DNA from: CADEFX01 sp963840425
GTDB lineage: Bacteria > Pseudomonadota > Alphaproteobacteria > Rhizobiales > Hyphomicrobiaceae
Reading direction: 5' to 3'
NCBI GenBank assembly: GCA_963840425.1
Contig: CAWIYZ010000034.1
Location: 310,001-374,000 of the forward strand
Length of the DNA stretch: 64,000 bases
Below are positions 27,447 to 36,392 of this stretch, one piece after another (within the stretch, counting starts at the first letter, position 1; every line of letters begins with the position of its first letter). Below the pieces are notes generated by a model that had not been told where the DNA came from, ran no database searches, and saw nothing but the letters and a program-made list of their open reading frames with translations. The translations under genes and the position numbers were made by a program.

Positions 27447-29600
27447 ATGGCTGATCTTTCGTCTCTGCTGTCCCCGAAATCTGTCGCTATCGTAGGCGCG
27501 GCGCCCGAAGGCTATGGCTTGCGCAGCCGGATCATGGAGACGATCCGCGCGCATCCTTACGCCGGCGCGATCTATCCGATCAGCCGCAGTCACCGCGAAA
27601 TCTCAGGGCTCAAAGCCTATCCCAGCATTGCGGATGTTCCGGGGGCGATAAATCTCGCGGTGCTGATCATTCCTGCGAAGTTTGTGCCGGAGGAGCTGGA
27701 GCGCTGCGGACAGGCGGGTGTCAAATCCGCTGTCATCATCAGCTCCGGTTTTGCCGAGGAGCCGGGGGAAGCGGGCGCGAGCCTGCAGGGCCTCATTCGG
27801 CCGATTGCACAGCGCTACAACATGATCGTTATGGGGCCGAACTCGGAAGGCTTCGCCAATCTAGATGCTGCCCTGTGCCCGACATTCAGTCCCGCGGTCA
27901 GCGCCTCGCCAACGCCTCTGCTTCCGCCGAATCTCAGCAACGGGCGCGTTGCCGTCATCGCCCAGAGCGGCGGTATGGGCTTCTCCTTCTTCGACCGCGG
28001 CCGGCCGAAGCAGATCGCTTTCAACCACATCGTCACGACCGGCAACGAGGCGTGCCTGGAGACGTTCGATGTCGTCGAGCACCTGTTGAACGAGGGCAAG
28101 ACGGACGCTTTTCTCCTGTTGCTCGAGGACGTCAAAACGGCGGACACGTTCCGCCGCGTGGCCGAGATGGCGTTGCGCGCCGGCAAGCCGCTCATCGTCA
28201 ACAAGATCGGCCAATCGGACGCGGGCCGGCGCGCGGCCGCCTCGCATACGGCAGCGTTGGCGGGCTCGTATTCCGCCTTCCGCGCGATGGCGCGCCACTA
28301 CGGGCTGATCGAGGGCGGCGATGTCGAAGAGATGGTCGACCTTGCTCAGGGGATGCTCACCTGCCGCGACAGGCTGCCGTTGGGGTCCCGAGTTGCGATT
28401 TGCACGGCGTCAGGGGGCGGTGGAGGCTGGATGGCGGATGGCTGCATCGCTGCTGGCCTGCAGGTGCCGGAACTCGATGCGCCGACGCGCAAGAGCATTG
28501 ATGCGCATCTACCCTCTTACGGTACCTCGCAGAATCCTATCGATGGCACCGCCCAAGCGGTTCACAAGCTCGGATACGCAGGTATGGCGGAGCTGGTTGT
28601 CGACTCGCCGTCCATCGACAGCGTGATCGTCGTCATGAGCGGGCGAGCAGGACAGCGCGTGGTGGAGGAGCGCGACACGCTCCTGCGGGTCAAGCAGGCG
28701 GCCAGCAAGCCGATCCTGATGTGGAGCTACACGCTGCCGGCGCCGGAAACGATCACGACGCTGGCCGAAGTGGGCTATCCGCTTTTTACCAACATGCGGA
28801 ACTGTGCGCGAACGCTGGCGGCGATGTCGTCCTACGCTGCAACGCGCGAGCGCTTCCTGAAAATCTCGGAGGTTCGCAGCGCGGAGCCGCGACAGCACGA
28901 GAGCGTTGCGGCTGGTCTGCGCAATCCGGCCCGTGTTCTCACGGAGGCTCAGTCCAAACCTCTGCTGGCTGCCTACGGCATCTGCCGTGCCGACGATCGT
29001 CTGGCCCGGTCGGTCGATGAGGCTGTCGCCGCATTCAACGCTCTTGGCGGCCGTCCTGTAGCACTGAAAGTGCAATCGCCGGACATCCTGCACAAGACCG
29101 AAGCCGGCGCCGTGGCGCTCAAGCTCGACACGGCTGACGCGGTGCGCCTTGCCTATGAGCGTGTGCGCGAGTCCGCCAAACGCTACGCACCAAGTGCTGA
29201 TATCCATGGGGTGCTGGTGCAGCCCATGGCAGCTCCGGGCCGTGAGGTGATCCTGGGTGTCAACCGCGACGAGACGTTCGGGCCGCTGCTGATGCTGGGG
29301 CTCGGCGGCATTCATGTCGAGGTGCTGAAAGATGTCGCGTTTGCGCCGGTTCCGCTCACGCACGAGGCGGCGCGTGATCTCATCGGCCAGCTCCGCGGCG
29401 CGGGCCTGCTCGGGGCGCATCGCGGCCAACCGGCGGCGGACGTACAGGCGCTGGTGGACATGATCGTTCGCTTGTCTGAGTTTGCCGCCGATCATGCGCA
29501 GGAGATCGCCGAGATCGATATCAATCCGGTTCTGGTGCACCCTGAAGGCCAAGGCGTCACGGTCGTCGATGCTTTGATCGTAAAACGGCGTGGGACGTAA
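27447..29600 (+). CDS. Acyl-CoA synthetase, ADP (NDP)-forming type
   Basis: A 717-residue fusion with the acetate-CoA ligase (ADP-forming) domain order: CoA-binding Rossmann domain (LLSPKSVAIVGA at residues 5-16), two succinyl-CoA-ligase-like domains with the phospho-His segment AASHTAALAG (about residue 263-272), and a C-terminal ATP-grasp domain (residues 490-717; GGRPVALKVQ, HKTEAGAV, EIAEIDINPVLV). It activates a carboxylate with CoA using ATP without forming pyrophosphate. It is packed 2 bp after the dehydrogenase gene and 46 bp before the crotonase, so it probably activates the substrate for these enzymes. Confidence 0.92.
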   Translation: MADLSSLLSPKSVAIVGAAPEGYGLRSRIMETIRAHPYAGAIYPISRSHREISGLKAYPSIADVPGAINLAVLIIPAKFVPEELERCGQAGVKSAVIISSGFAEEPGEAGASLQGLIRPIAQRYNMIVMGPNSEGFANLDAALCPTFSPAVSASPTPLLPPNLSNGRVAVIAQSGGMGFSFFDRGRPKQIAFNHIVTTGNEACLETFDVVEHLLNEGKTDAFLLLLEDVKTADTFRRVAEMALRAGKPLIVNKIGQSDAGRRAAASHTAALAGSYSAFRAMARHYGLIEGGDVEEMVDLAQGMLTCRDRLPLGSRVAICTASGGGGGWMADGCIAAGLQVPELDAPTRKSIDAHLPSYGTSQNPIDGTAQAVHKLGYAGMAELVVDSPSIDSVIVVMSGRAGQRVVEERDTLLRVKQAASKPILMWSYTLPAPETITTLAEVGYPLFTNMRNCARTLAAMSSYAATRERFLKISEVRSAEPRQHESVAAGLRNPARVLTEAQSKPLLAAYGICRADDRLARSVDEAVAAFNALGGRPVALKVQSPDILHKTEAGAVALKLDTADAVRLAYERVRESAKRYAPSADIHGVLVQPMAAPGREVILGVNRDETFGPLLMLGLGGIHVEVLKDVAFAPVPLTHEAARDLIGQLRGAGLLGAHRGQPAADVQALVDMIVRLSEFAADHAQEIAEIDINPVLVHPEGQGVTVVDALIVKRRGT

Positions 29601-29646
29601 TAGGTCGCGGGCATGACCCGAGGGACGTTGGAGAAAGGAAGTTCAC

Positions 29647-30447
29647 ATGGGTCCGTTCAAAGACATCGGCGTGGATCGTGACGGCTTCGTCGCCACCATC
29701 GAGATCCGCCGCCCTCCCAACAATTTCTTCGACATCTCGCTGATCAATCAGATTGCCGATGCGCTGGATGCGCTGGATGCCGACAGCGGTTGCCGCGCGG
29801 TTGTGCTGGCGGCGCAAGGCAAGGCGTTTTGTGCCGGCGCCAACTTTGGCGATGGTCAGCAACTCTCGCGAGAGGGTTTGCGCCCAGGCGAGAAGGACAC
29901 CATTGCTACGGCCGGACACCTCTACATCCAGGCCGTGCGCCTGTTTCGCGCCAAGAAGCCGATCGTCGGCGCTATTCACGGCGCGGCTGTCGGCGGTGGC
30001 CTCGGTCTGGCGCTGGTGCCGGATTTCCGCGTCACCTGCCCTGAGGCGCGCTTCTCGGCCAACTTCACGCGGCTCGGATTCCATCCGGGCTTCGGGTTGA
30101 CCACGACGCTGACCGAGCTGATCGGCCCGAGCAAGGCGGCGATGATGTTTTACACGAGCCGACGGGTGACGGGCGAAGAGGCTGTCAAGATCGGTCTCGC
30201 CGACGTGCTGGCGCCGCAGGCGGAGGTGCGAGCAGCAGCGCAGAAGCTCGCCGCTGAGATCGCCGAGAACTCGCCGCTCGGCGTCGTTGCCACCCGAGGA
30301 ACGATGCGTCACGGACTTGCCGACCGCGTCCTCAAGGCCACCGAGCGTGAGCTTGTCGAGCAGACGCGGCTGCGCGCGACCGAAGACTTCAAGGAAGGCG
30401 TCAAGGCGGTGTCGGAGCGGCGCGTGCCGAACTTCCAGGGGCGGTGA
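29647..30447 (+). CDS. Enoyl-CoA hydratase/isomerase family protein
   Basis: A 266-residue crotonase-fold protein. The oxyanion-hole blocks are present (AAQGKAFCAGANFGD and HGAAVGGGLGLALVPDFRV). The two Glu residues that act in true hydratases are missing: the first position (GGGCE in the hydratase) is GGGLG, and the second (QPE) is replaced in FSANFTRLG. An isomerase, thioesterase, decarboxylase or other crotonase reaction is therefore more likely than hydration. A ribosome binding site (GAAAGGAAG) precedes ATG 29647. It is the last gene of the 24-30 kb catabolic group. Confidence 0.88.
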   Translation: MGPFKDIGVDRDGFVATIEIRRPPNNFFDISLINQIADALDALDADSGCRAVVLAAQGKAFCAGANFGDGQQLSREGLRPGEKDTIATAGHLYIQAVRLFRAKKPIVGAIHGAAVGGGLGLALVPDFRVTCPEARFSANFTRLGFHPGFGLTTTLTELIGPSKAAMMFYTSRRVTGEEAVKIGLADVLAPQAEVRAAAQKLAAEIAENSPLGVVATRGTMRHGLADRVLKATERELVEQTRLRATEDFKEGVKAVSERRVPNFQGR

Positions 30448-30456
30448 GGCGGCCGC

Positions 30457-31047
30457 TCATGTCTTGGGTGCAGTCTCGGGCTCCGTGCTGGTGGCGGCAG
30501 GGCCGTCAGCGGCGACACTAGTCGCTTCCTTCGGCGTTTCCTTGACGGTTTCCTTCGGAGCGTCCTTGGCAGCAATCTTGGGTGGCTCTGGAACGGGCGG
30601 AAGCTTGGCGCTGCCCGCATGACGGCCCGCCACCATCCAGTAGGCAAAGCCGGCGACGAAGCCCGTGGTCAAGAACGCAACCAGCGGATAGTGGCTGTTG
30701 ACGACCGACCAGCTCTGACCGGTGGGCTCGGCCAGCCACTGTGCGGCAAATCCCAGCAAGGCGATGACGATGCCGGCGATGGCGTAGTACGTCCAATCAC
30801 GTACTTTACGCCACTCGGCGATGACGACGGCAATGAAGGCGAAAAGGACCGAGAAAAGTGCGCTCTGCGTTGCCGCCGCCAGCCACAACAGGCCGAAGCC
30901 CCCGAAACGCTCGCCGCGCTCGTCCGCCGGCAGGGTGGTCAGCCAGCTCGTGACCTCCTCTGGAGTGTGGACGAACAGCAGCGTGGTGAGCGCGCCCGCA
31001 AAGCAGGCCGCTATGAAGCCGATGAGCACGCGCAGAACAGTTCGCAT
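30457..31047 (-). CDS. Hypothetical membrane protein with Pro/Lys/Glu-rich tail
   Basis: A 196-residue protein with four predicted membrane segments (about residues 5-27, 48-72, 84-103 and 122-142) ending in FVAGFAYWMVAGRHAG, followed by a low-complexity cytoplasmic tail rich in Pro, Lys, Glu and Ala. The membrane part is related to the next gene (31164-31592), which has the same four-segment plan and the same terminal FxxGFxYWxxAGR motif. Function unknown. Confidence 0.7.
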   Translation of the reverse strand: MRTVLRVLIGFIAACFAGALTTLLFVHTPEEVTSWLTTLPADERGERFGGFGLLWLAAATQSALFSVLFAFIAVVIAEWRKVRDWTYYAIAGIVIALLGFAAQWLAEPTGQSWSVVNSHYPLVAFLTTGFVAGFAYWMVAGRHAGSAKLPPVPEPPKIAAKDAPKETVKETPKEATSVAADGPAATSTEPETAPKT

Positions 31048-31163
31048 GGCCTCCTCCTCGGCGGGCCGTGGGCCACAGCCTACCGCCCTCGGGGCAAGAC
31101 TAGGCGGCGGAATTGTCTCACTTCAACGAGAATATGTCGCCGTCGCGGCAAGCGCGTGACGGC

Positions 31164-31592
31164 TCAGGCATTTCGTCCGGCAATCAGCCAGTAGACGAAG
31201 CCGCCGGCGAATCCGGCTGTAGCGAATACCTGCCAGATGGTGCCGAGCGGGCTCAGGTCAGCCGATAGCGTTCCGACGCGCGCCAGCAACGGCATGGCGG
31301 CAAGCGCCGCGCCTCCGCCCAGGATGTAGTAGACCGAGGAGCGGATACGCCCGACCTCGCCGATGATGACCAGCAGCAGGGCCGGCACGATGGTCGTCGC
31401 GGACGCCAGAGCCAGCGCCTGCCCAGCAAGATCGATCAGTCCAAGCCACTCGGAGAGCTCGACGTTGCGCCCGTAGGCGGCGTGCGTCACGCGCTCCATG
31501 CCGAGCGAGAACAGAATGAACAGCGCTGTCGCGGTGCCCAACAGGAAGCCGAGCGGCACCATGATCAGCCGGCCGATGGCGCGCAAGATCAC
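31164..31592 (-). CDS. Hypothetical four-helix membrane protein
   Basis: A 142-residue protein with four predicted membrane segments and the terminal motif FAGGFVYWLIAGR shared with the gene at 30457-31047. The two are tandem paralogues, this one without the charged tail. It lies 26 bp downstream of rlmN on the same strand. Function unknown. Confidence 0.7.
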   Translation of the reverse strand: MILRAIGRLIMVPLGFLLGTATALFILFSLGMERVTHAAYGRNVELSEWLGLIDLAGQALALASATTIVPALLLVIIGEVGRIRSSVYYILGGGAALAAMPLLARVGTLSADLSPLGTIWQVFATAGFAGGFVYWLIAGRNA

Positions 31593-31618
31593 GACAGTGT
31601 TCCCCCTTCCCCTACCGG

Positions 31619-32815
31619 CTACGCTTCGGCCTGCGCTCTCTCGCTAGCCTTGAGGTTGACGCTCTCGGATCGCAGCTGGCCGCACGCCGCCAGAATATCG
31701 CGCCCGCGCGGCGTGCGCACAGGGCTGACGTAGCCCGCGCGGTTGACGACATCGGCGAATTTCTGGATCGCCTCGTCCTCGGAGCAGACGTAATCAGTGC
31801 CGGGCCAGGGATTGAACGGAATGAGGTTGATCTTGGCCGGGATGCCGGCCAGCAGCTTCACCAGCGCACGGGCGTCGGCGAGGCTGTCGTTGACGCCCTT
31901 CAGCATGACGTACTCGAAGGTGATACGACGCGCGTTGGACACTCCGGGATAGGTGCGGCAAGCGTCCAGCAGCTCGGCAATCGGGTATTTGCGGTTGATC
32001 GGCACGAGCTTGTCGCGCAGTTCGTCGCGCGTCGCATGCAGAGAGATAGCAAGCATGGTGCCGGTTTCCGCGCCCCAGCGGGCGATCTGCGGCACTACGC
32101 CGGACGTCGACAGCGTGATGCGCCGCTTGGAGAAGCTCAATCCCTGGCCGTCGGCCGCGATCATCATGGCCGTCTTGACGTTGTCGAAGTTGTAGAGCGG
32201 CTCGCCCATGCCCATGAGCACGATGTTGGTGATCTTCTTCTCGCTGGCGGGCAGCATGCCGGCGTCCTGCGGCGGGGCAACGCCCGGCCAGTCGCCGATG
32301 CGGTCGCGCGCCAGCAGGATCTGACCGACGATCTCCTGCGCCTCGAGATTGCGCACCAGGCGTTGTGTGCCGGTGTGGCAGAAGGAGCAGGTGAGCGTGC
32401 AGCCGACCTGGCTCGAGACGCAAAGCGTGCCGCGGTCTGTCTCGGGGATGTAGACGGTCTCGATCTCGGGCGGACGTGCCTCGTGGCCGCGCCGCGGCAG
32501 GCGCAGCAGCCACTTGCGCGTGCCATCGGCGGAGATCTGCTCGGTGACGATCTCGGGCCGCTCCAGCGTGTAAGCGGCCGCCAGCCGTGCGCGCAGGTCC
32601 TTCGACATGTCACTCATAGTGTCGAACGAGGTCGCCCCACGCACGTAGAGCCAGCTCCAAAGCTGTTCGGCGCGCATCTTGATCTGTTTGTCCGGCACAC
32701 CAATGGCCGCGAGCGCACGGCTGAGGTCATCACGACCGAGGCCGGCCAGTGCCGGCTTGGCAGATGTTGATCCATCTGCAGCACCAGTTGGTGTCTTGTC
32801 GAGGATGAGAACCAT
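31619..32815 (-). CDS. rlmN: 23S rRNA (adenine-2503-C2)-methyltransferase
   Basis: A 398-residue radical SAM enzyme that methylates A2503 of 23S rRNA (and A37 of some tRNAs). The 4Fe-4S ligands are in CTLTCSFC after SSQVG, GMGEPLYN follows, and the methyl-carrying cysteine is in ILAACGQL near the C-terminus. SLHATRDELRDKLVPINRKYP is the usual family block. Full length for the family. It diverges from the lldD-like gene. Confidence 0.97.
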   Translation of the reverse strand: MVLILDKTPTGAADGSTSAKPALAGLGRDDLSRALAAIGVPDKQIKMRAEQLWSWLYVRGATSFDTMSDMSKDLRARLAAAYTLERPEIVTEQISADGTRKWLLRLPRRGHEARPPEIETVYIPETDRGTLCVSSQVGCTLTCSFCHTGTQRLVRNLEAQEIVGQILLARDRIGDWPGVAPPQDAGMLPASEKKITNIVLMGMGEPLYNFDNVKTAMMIAADGQGLSFSKRRITLSTSGVVPQIARWGAETGTMLAISLHATRDELRDKLVPINRKYPIAELLDACRTYPGVSNARRITFEYVMLKGVNDSLADARALVKLLAGIPAKINLIPFNPWPGTDYVCSEDEAIQKFADVVNRAGYVSPVRTPRGRDILAACGQLRSESVNLKASERAQAEA

Positions 32816-33008
32816 GTAAATCGCCAGTCCTTTGGCGCCTATTTAGCTCCGAAGCCGTGCCGGGGCTATGCCGATTGAAGCCTGAGTCCTATTTCGGTGC
32901 TGGTTCCGCGTCGGGCGCGGGCCTGCACTGTCGAATCCTGCTTGATCCTCAGCCTCAATGTCGGCAGTTTATTTGGTTGGGAAGAGACGCGACGGGAGAG
33001 CAGAGGCG

Positions 33009-34181
33009 ATGCAGGCCCTCAATTACGACGACTTACGGCGGCTGGCCAAGCGGCGGTTGCCGAAGGTCGCATTCGACTTCATCGAGGGCGGCGTCGAGGA
33101 CGAGGACGGCCTGCACCGCAACGACTGGGCGTTCCGCAACGTGCGGCTGGTGCCCAAATACCTTGTCGATGTCACCAAGCGCAATCAATCGACGACATTG
33201 TTCGGCCGCACCTACTCGCACCCGTTCGGTATCGCACCCACGGGCGGCCTCGGCTTCTTCAGGCACGGTGCCGACCTGATGCTGGCCGAGGCGGCGCGGG
33301 ACGCCAACGTGCCGTTCATCATGTCCGGCGCCTCCACGGCATCGATCGAGGATCTGGCGAAAGTGGCGCCGCAGCACGGCTGGTATCAGCTCTACGCGGC
33401 ACGCAACAAGAAGATCTCCGAGGACATGATTCGCCGCGCGAGGGACGCCGGCCTTTCCACCCTCGTGCTGACCGTCGACGTGCCGGTGCACTCCAACCGC
33501 GAGCGCAACCGCCGCAACGGCTACAGCCGGCCGCTCAAGCTTCCGCTCAAGACCAAGCTCGAGGCGCTGCTGCACCCGAGCTGGTGCATCGACTACGTCA
33601 AGAACGGCGGCCAGCCGATCCTGCCGAACTGGGCGCCCTATGCCTCCAACGGCAAGGATGTGGAGACGGTGGCGGAGCTGGTGGCGGCGCAGACGACCGC
33701 GCCGCTGACCTGGGATGACATCAAGCGCTTCCGCGATTTGTGGCCGCGCTCATTCGTTCTCAAGGGCATCATGCATCCGGAGGATGCCCGGCGCGCGGCA
33801 GCCCTCGGCGTGGACGGGCTGATGGTTTCCAACCACGGTGCGCGCCAGCTCGATCGCGCACCTTCGCCGATCGAGGTGCTGCCGGCCATCAAGGAGGCTG
33901 TCGGCGAGAAGATGACGCTGATGCTCGACAGCGGCATCCGGCGCGGCGCGGACATCATGGCCGCGTTCTGCCTGGGCGCGAAGTTCGTGTTCGTTGGCCG
34001 CTGGACGCTGTATGGGGTTGCCGCAGCGGGACTGCCCGGCGCGCGGCAGGCGCTCGAGATCATGCGCAACGAGGTCGACCTCTCGATGGGTCAGATGGGC
34101 GTGCCGGACCTGTCGGTTCTTGGTCCCGACTTCGTCATGTGGGACAAGCCGGAGGACCTGCGGCGCAATCAGCGGCCTTGA
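33009..34181 (+). CDS. FMN-dependent alpha-hydroxy-acid dehydrogenase
   Basis: A 390-residue TIM-barrel flavoprotein of the lactate dehydrogenase (LldD)/mandelate dehydrogenase/glycolate oxidase family. FMN-site blocks are FGIAPTGG and MSGASTASIEDL, then YQLYAARN; the substrate Lys is in FVLKGIMHPEDA and the catalytic His-Arg pair in VSNHGARQLD. DSGIRRGADIM and LGAKFVFVGR complete the phosphate-binding end. ATG 33009 follows GGGAG and is preferred over the ATG at 32958. The substrate (lactate, mandelate or another 2-hydroxy acid) is not settled by sequence. Confidence 0.92.
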   Translation: MQALNYDDLRRLAKRRLPKVAFDFIEGGVEDEDGLHRNDWAFRNVRLVPKYLVDVTKRNQSTTLFGRTYSHPFGIAPTGGLGFFRHGADLMLAEAARDANVPFIMSGASTASIEDLAKVAPQHGWYQLYAARNKKISEDMIRRARDAGLSTLVLTVDVPVHSNRERNRRNGYSRPLKLPLKTKLEALLHPSWCIDYVKNGGQPILPNWAPYASNGKDVETVAELVAAQTTAPLTWDDIKRFRDLWPRSFVLKGIMHPEDARRAAALGVDGLMVSNHGARQLDRAPSPIEVLPAIKEAVGEKMTLMLDSGIRRGADIMAAFCLGAKFVFVGRWTLYGVAAAGLPGARQALEIMRNEVDLSMGQMGVPDLSVLGPDFVMWDKPEDLRRNQRP

Positions 34182-34207
34182 GCAGCAACGGCGCCCTCGT
34201 ACCAACC

Positions 34208-34879
34208 TCAGTCCAGTTGGTCGTGGTTCAGAGCGCATAGAAAGCGATAGCCGCCGACGGCGGCGCCGTCGCCGATGGCAGGGGTGAGAACGCGCGCGAT
34301 CTCGGCCAAGTCGCGGTCGCGCGTCGCCTCGACGATGAAGGCGCCGGCAATCGATTGATCCTCGCCGCCGCGCAGGCCCTGCTCGATGGAGCGGGTGCCG
34401 GTTCCCTCTGCCACAGCCTGCCAGATTTCGGCGCGCACGGCCAAGTGAGCCTCGATCAATTTCTCTGCCTGGGTTTGCAAATCGGTGCGCGCATTTGCAA
34501 AAGCTGCGGCCTCGCTCCAGCGCGCCGCCAGCATGTAGGCGCCGCGCAGCCGGCCGACTCTGTGCACCTGCTGGCAGGCCGTTCGGCTGGCATTGCGGAA
34601 AATCTTCTCGCCCATGATCTTGCGCGTCCAGGGGGTGGGATTGTTGGAGCGCTCGAGATAGGCGGGCGAGACCAGAACCTCCGGCACATCCACCTCGTAA
34701 TACGTAAAGAAGCGCGGGCTGGCGCCGCCGACGGCCTCGTAGCGGCGGCCGAAGCGAAACCCAGGCACGCCAACGCGCTCGGGCAGATGCTCGTTGCGAT
34801 ACCAGTCCTCGTACTCCGCCTCGCGCATACGATCGCAATCATTCCAGACGGCAAGGATGCCGGGTTGCTGCTGACTCAC
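34208..34879 (-). CDS. EthD-like dimeric alpha/beta-barrel protein
   Basis: A 223-residue protein. Its N-terminal half (EAEYEDWYRNEHLPERVGVPGFRFGRRY) has the pattern of an EthD or monooxygenase-type ferredoxin-like domain, and the C-terminal half may be a second, diverged copy. No catalytic residues can be named. Its start overlaps the stop of the upstream gene by four bases (ATGA), so it is the last gene of the 41.5-34.2 kb catabolic operon. Confidence 0.7.
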   Translation of the reverse strand: MSQQQPGILAVWNDCDRMREAEYEDWYRNEHLPERVGVPGFRFGRRYEAVGGASPRFFTYYEVDVPEVLVSPAYLERSNNPTPWTRKIMGEKIFRNASRTACQQVHRVGRLRGAYMLAARWSEAAAFANARTDLQTQAEKLIEAHLAVRAEIWQAVAEGTGTRSIEQGLRGGEDQSIAGAFIVEATRDRDLAEIARVLTPAIGDGAAVGGYRFLCALNHDQLD

Positions 34880-35505
34880 GATTTGGCCTTCCGCTGCTTG
34901 GCAATGATGGCGCGGGGCGCCGGGGCGTAGGCGGGTGTGCCGTAGGCCTCGAACAAGGTGCGAGAGACGTCGTGATGGCGGGCGAGATCGCCGCGCTCGA
35001 CGCGCTCGATGGGGCCATCGGGATAGCCGAGGCCGAGGCGGCAGGTGAGGTCCATGTCCTTGGCCGTTGCCAGACCCTCATCGAGGAAGCGCAGCGCCGC
35101 GTTGTACTTCGGCCGTACCAGACGATCGATGATGCGGCCGGGCTGGTCCGAGCTCACGACGACCGTCAAGCCTGCGGCCTCGAAGATGGTGCGGGCGGCG
35201 GAGATGGCGCTGTCCTTCGTGCGAGGCTGGCGCACCAGCTCCACGAGCTTGGAGGGCGGATCATCGCCGTTGCGATAGCGCGCGAAGCCCACGACGTTGG
35301 AACCCTCCTCGCCCGCCTGCTGGCCGGTGTGGACGCCAAGGCACTCGGTGTCGAGCTCGACGAGGATCGCGGTTTTGCCTTCGTCCTTCACGAACGGAGC
35401 CTTTAGATAAATTGCAACATCGCCTTCCGCGCTGGCGCCTGCAAGAAAAGCATCGCCCTTGGGGAACGAGCGGCTGTCGCCCTTCTGTATGATCGAATAG
35501 CGCAT
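34876..35505 (-). CDS. Stand-alone 3-hydroxyacyl-CoA dehydrogenase C-terminal domain protein
   Basis: A 209-residue protein. Its C-terminal half (from about residue 110: SSDQPGRIIDRLVRPKYNAALRF, then GLGYPDGPIERVERGDL) resembles the helical 3HCDH C-terminal domain. The N-terminal half lacks the GxGxxG Rossmann motif. It cannot bind NAD in the usual way, yet sits directly after a complete dehydrogenase gene (5 bp gap) and may be its partner subunit or a diverged half. Function is inferred only from domain and context. Confidence 0.7.
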   Translation of the reverse strand: MRYSIIQKGDSRSFPKGDAFLAGASAEGDVAIYLKAPFVKDEGKTAILVELDTECLGVHTGQQAGEEGSNVVGFARYRNGDDPPSKLVELVRQPRTKDSAISAARTIFEAAGLTVVVSSDQPGRIIDRLVRPKYNAALRFLDEGLATAKDMDLTCRLGLGYPDGPIERVERGDLARHHDVSRTLFEAYGTPAYAPAPRAIIAKQRKAKS

Positions 35506-35510
35506 GGCCT

Positions 35511-36392
35511 TCAGCCCCCGAACATCTTGTTGCTGTCGTACTCGAAAAAGCCGCAGCCGGATTTGCGGCCAAGTCTGCCAGCCGCCACCATGCGCGTGAG
35601 CAGAGGCGGCGCGGCGGCGCGCGGGTCCAGCGTCACCGGGTAGAAGGCCTCGCAGAGACGAACCTGTGTATCGAGGCCGACGAGGTCGATGAGCTCCAGC
35701 GGGCCCATCTTGTAGCCGAGCGCGATCTTGATGGCGGTGTCTACGTCGGCCGGGCTGGCGACGCCGGCTTCCACAGCACGGATGGCGTCATTGTTGAACG
35801 GCACCAGCAGCGCATTGAGGATGAAGCCGGGCTTGTCCTGGGTTTTCACGGGAAGCTGTCCCGCCTGCTCGCACCAAGCCCAGGCGGTTTTCAATGTCTC
35901 GTGCGACGTGTTGATGCCGGGCGAGACCTCGATGAGCTTCATGAGCTGCGCCGGCAGGCAGAAATGCAGGCCGACGACGCGATCGTCGCGGCCGGAGCCG
36001 GCGGCGATCTCGGTGATCGACAAGGTCGAGGTGTTGGAGGCGAAGATGGTGTGCGCCGGACATACCTTGCCGAGCTTGCCGAGCAGATCCTTCTTTACGG
36101 TGAGGTCCTCGAACACGGCCTCGATGACGAGATCGGCCGCAGCGAGGTCCTCGAGTTTGGTCGTGCGTGCAAGGCGCGTGATGACCGCGTCCTTGTCGGC
36201 GGCAGTCATCTTGCCGCGCTCGACCGACTTGGCGAAGAATCCCTCGGTCTGCTTTGCAGCGCGCTGCAGGGCCGGTTCGGCCGTGTCGTAGCAGAGCGTG
36301 GCGAAGCCGGCGCGTGCGGCGACGATGGCGATGCCGGCGCCCATGGTGCCGCCCGCGCCGCATACGGCAACGGTCTTGATGCTGGCTGTCAT
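35511..36392 (-). CDS. 3-hydroxyacyl-CoA (3-hydroxybutyryl-CoA-type) dehydrogenase
   Basis: A 293-residue NAD(P)-dependent enzyme: N-terminal Rossmann domain (AVCGAGGTMGAGIA), DLVIEAVFEDLTVKK, the NTSTLSI block, catalytic His in GLHFCLPAQ, then the C-terminal dimerisation domain (DKPGFILNALLVP, ALGYKMGPLELIDLVGLD). It oxidises a 3-hydroxyacyl-CoA to the 3-oxoacyl-CoA. Length matches the single-domain bacterial type. The start overlaps the dehydrogenase gene stop by four bases. Confidence 0.92.
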   Translation of the reverse strand: MTASIKTVAVCGAGGTMGAGIAIVAARAGFATLCYDTAEPALQRAAKQTEGFFAKSVERGKMTAADKDAVITRLARTTKLEDLAAADLVIEAVFEDLTVKKDLLGKLGKVCPAHTIFASNTSTLSITEIAAGSGRDDRVVGLHFCLPAQLMKLIEVSPGINTSHETLKTAWAWCEQAGQLPVKTQDKPGFILNALLVPFNNDAIRAVEAGVASPADVDTAIKIALGYKMGPLELIDLVGLDTQVRLCEAFYPVTLDPRAAAPPLLTRMVAAGRLGRKSGCGFFEYDSNKMFGG

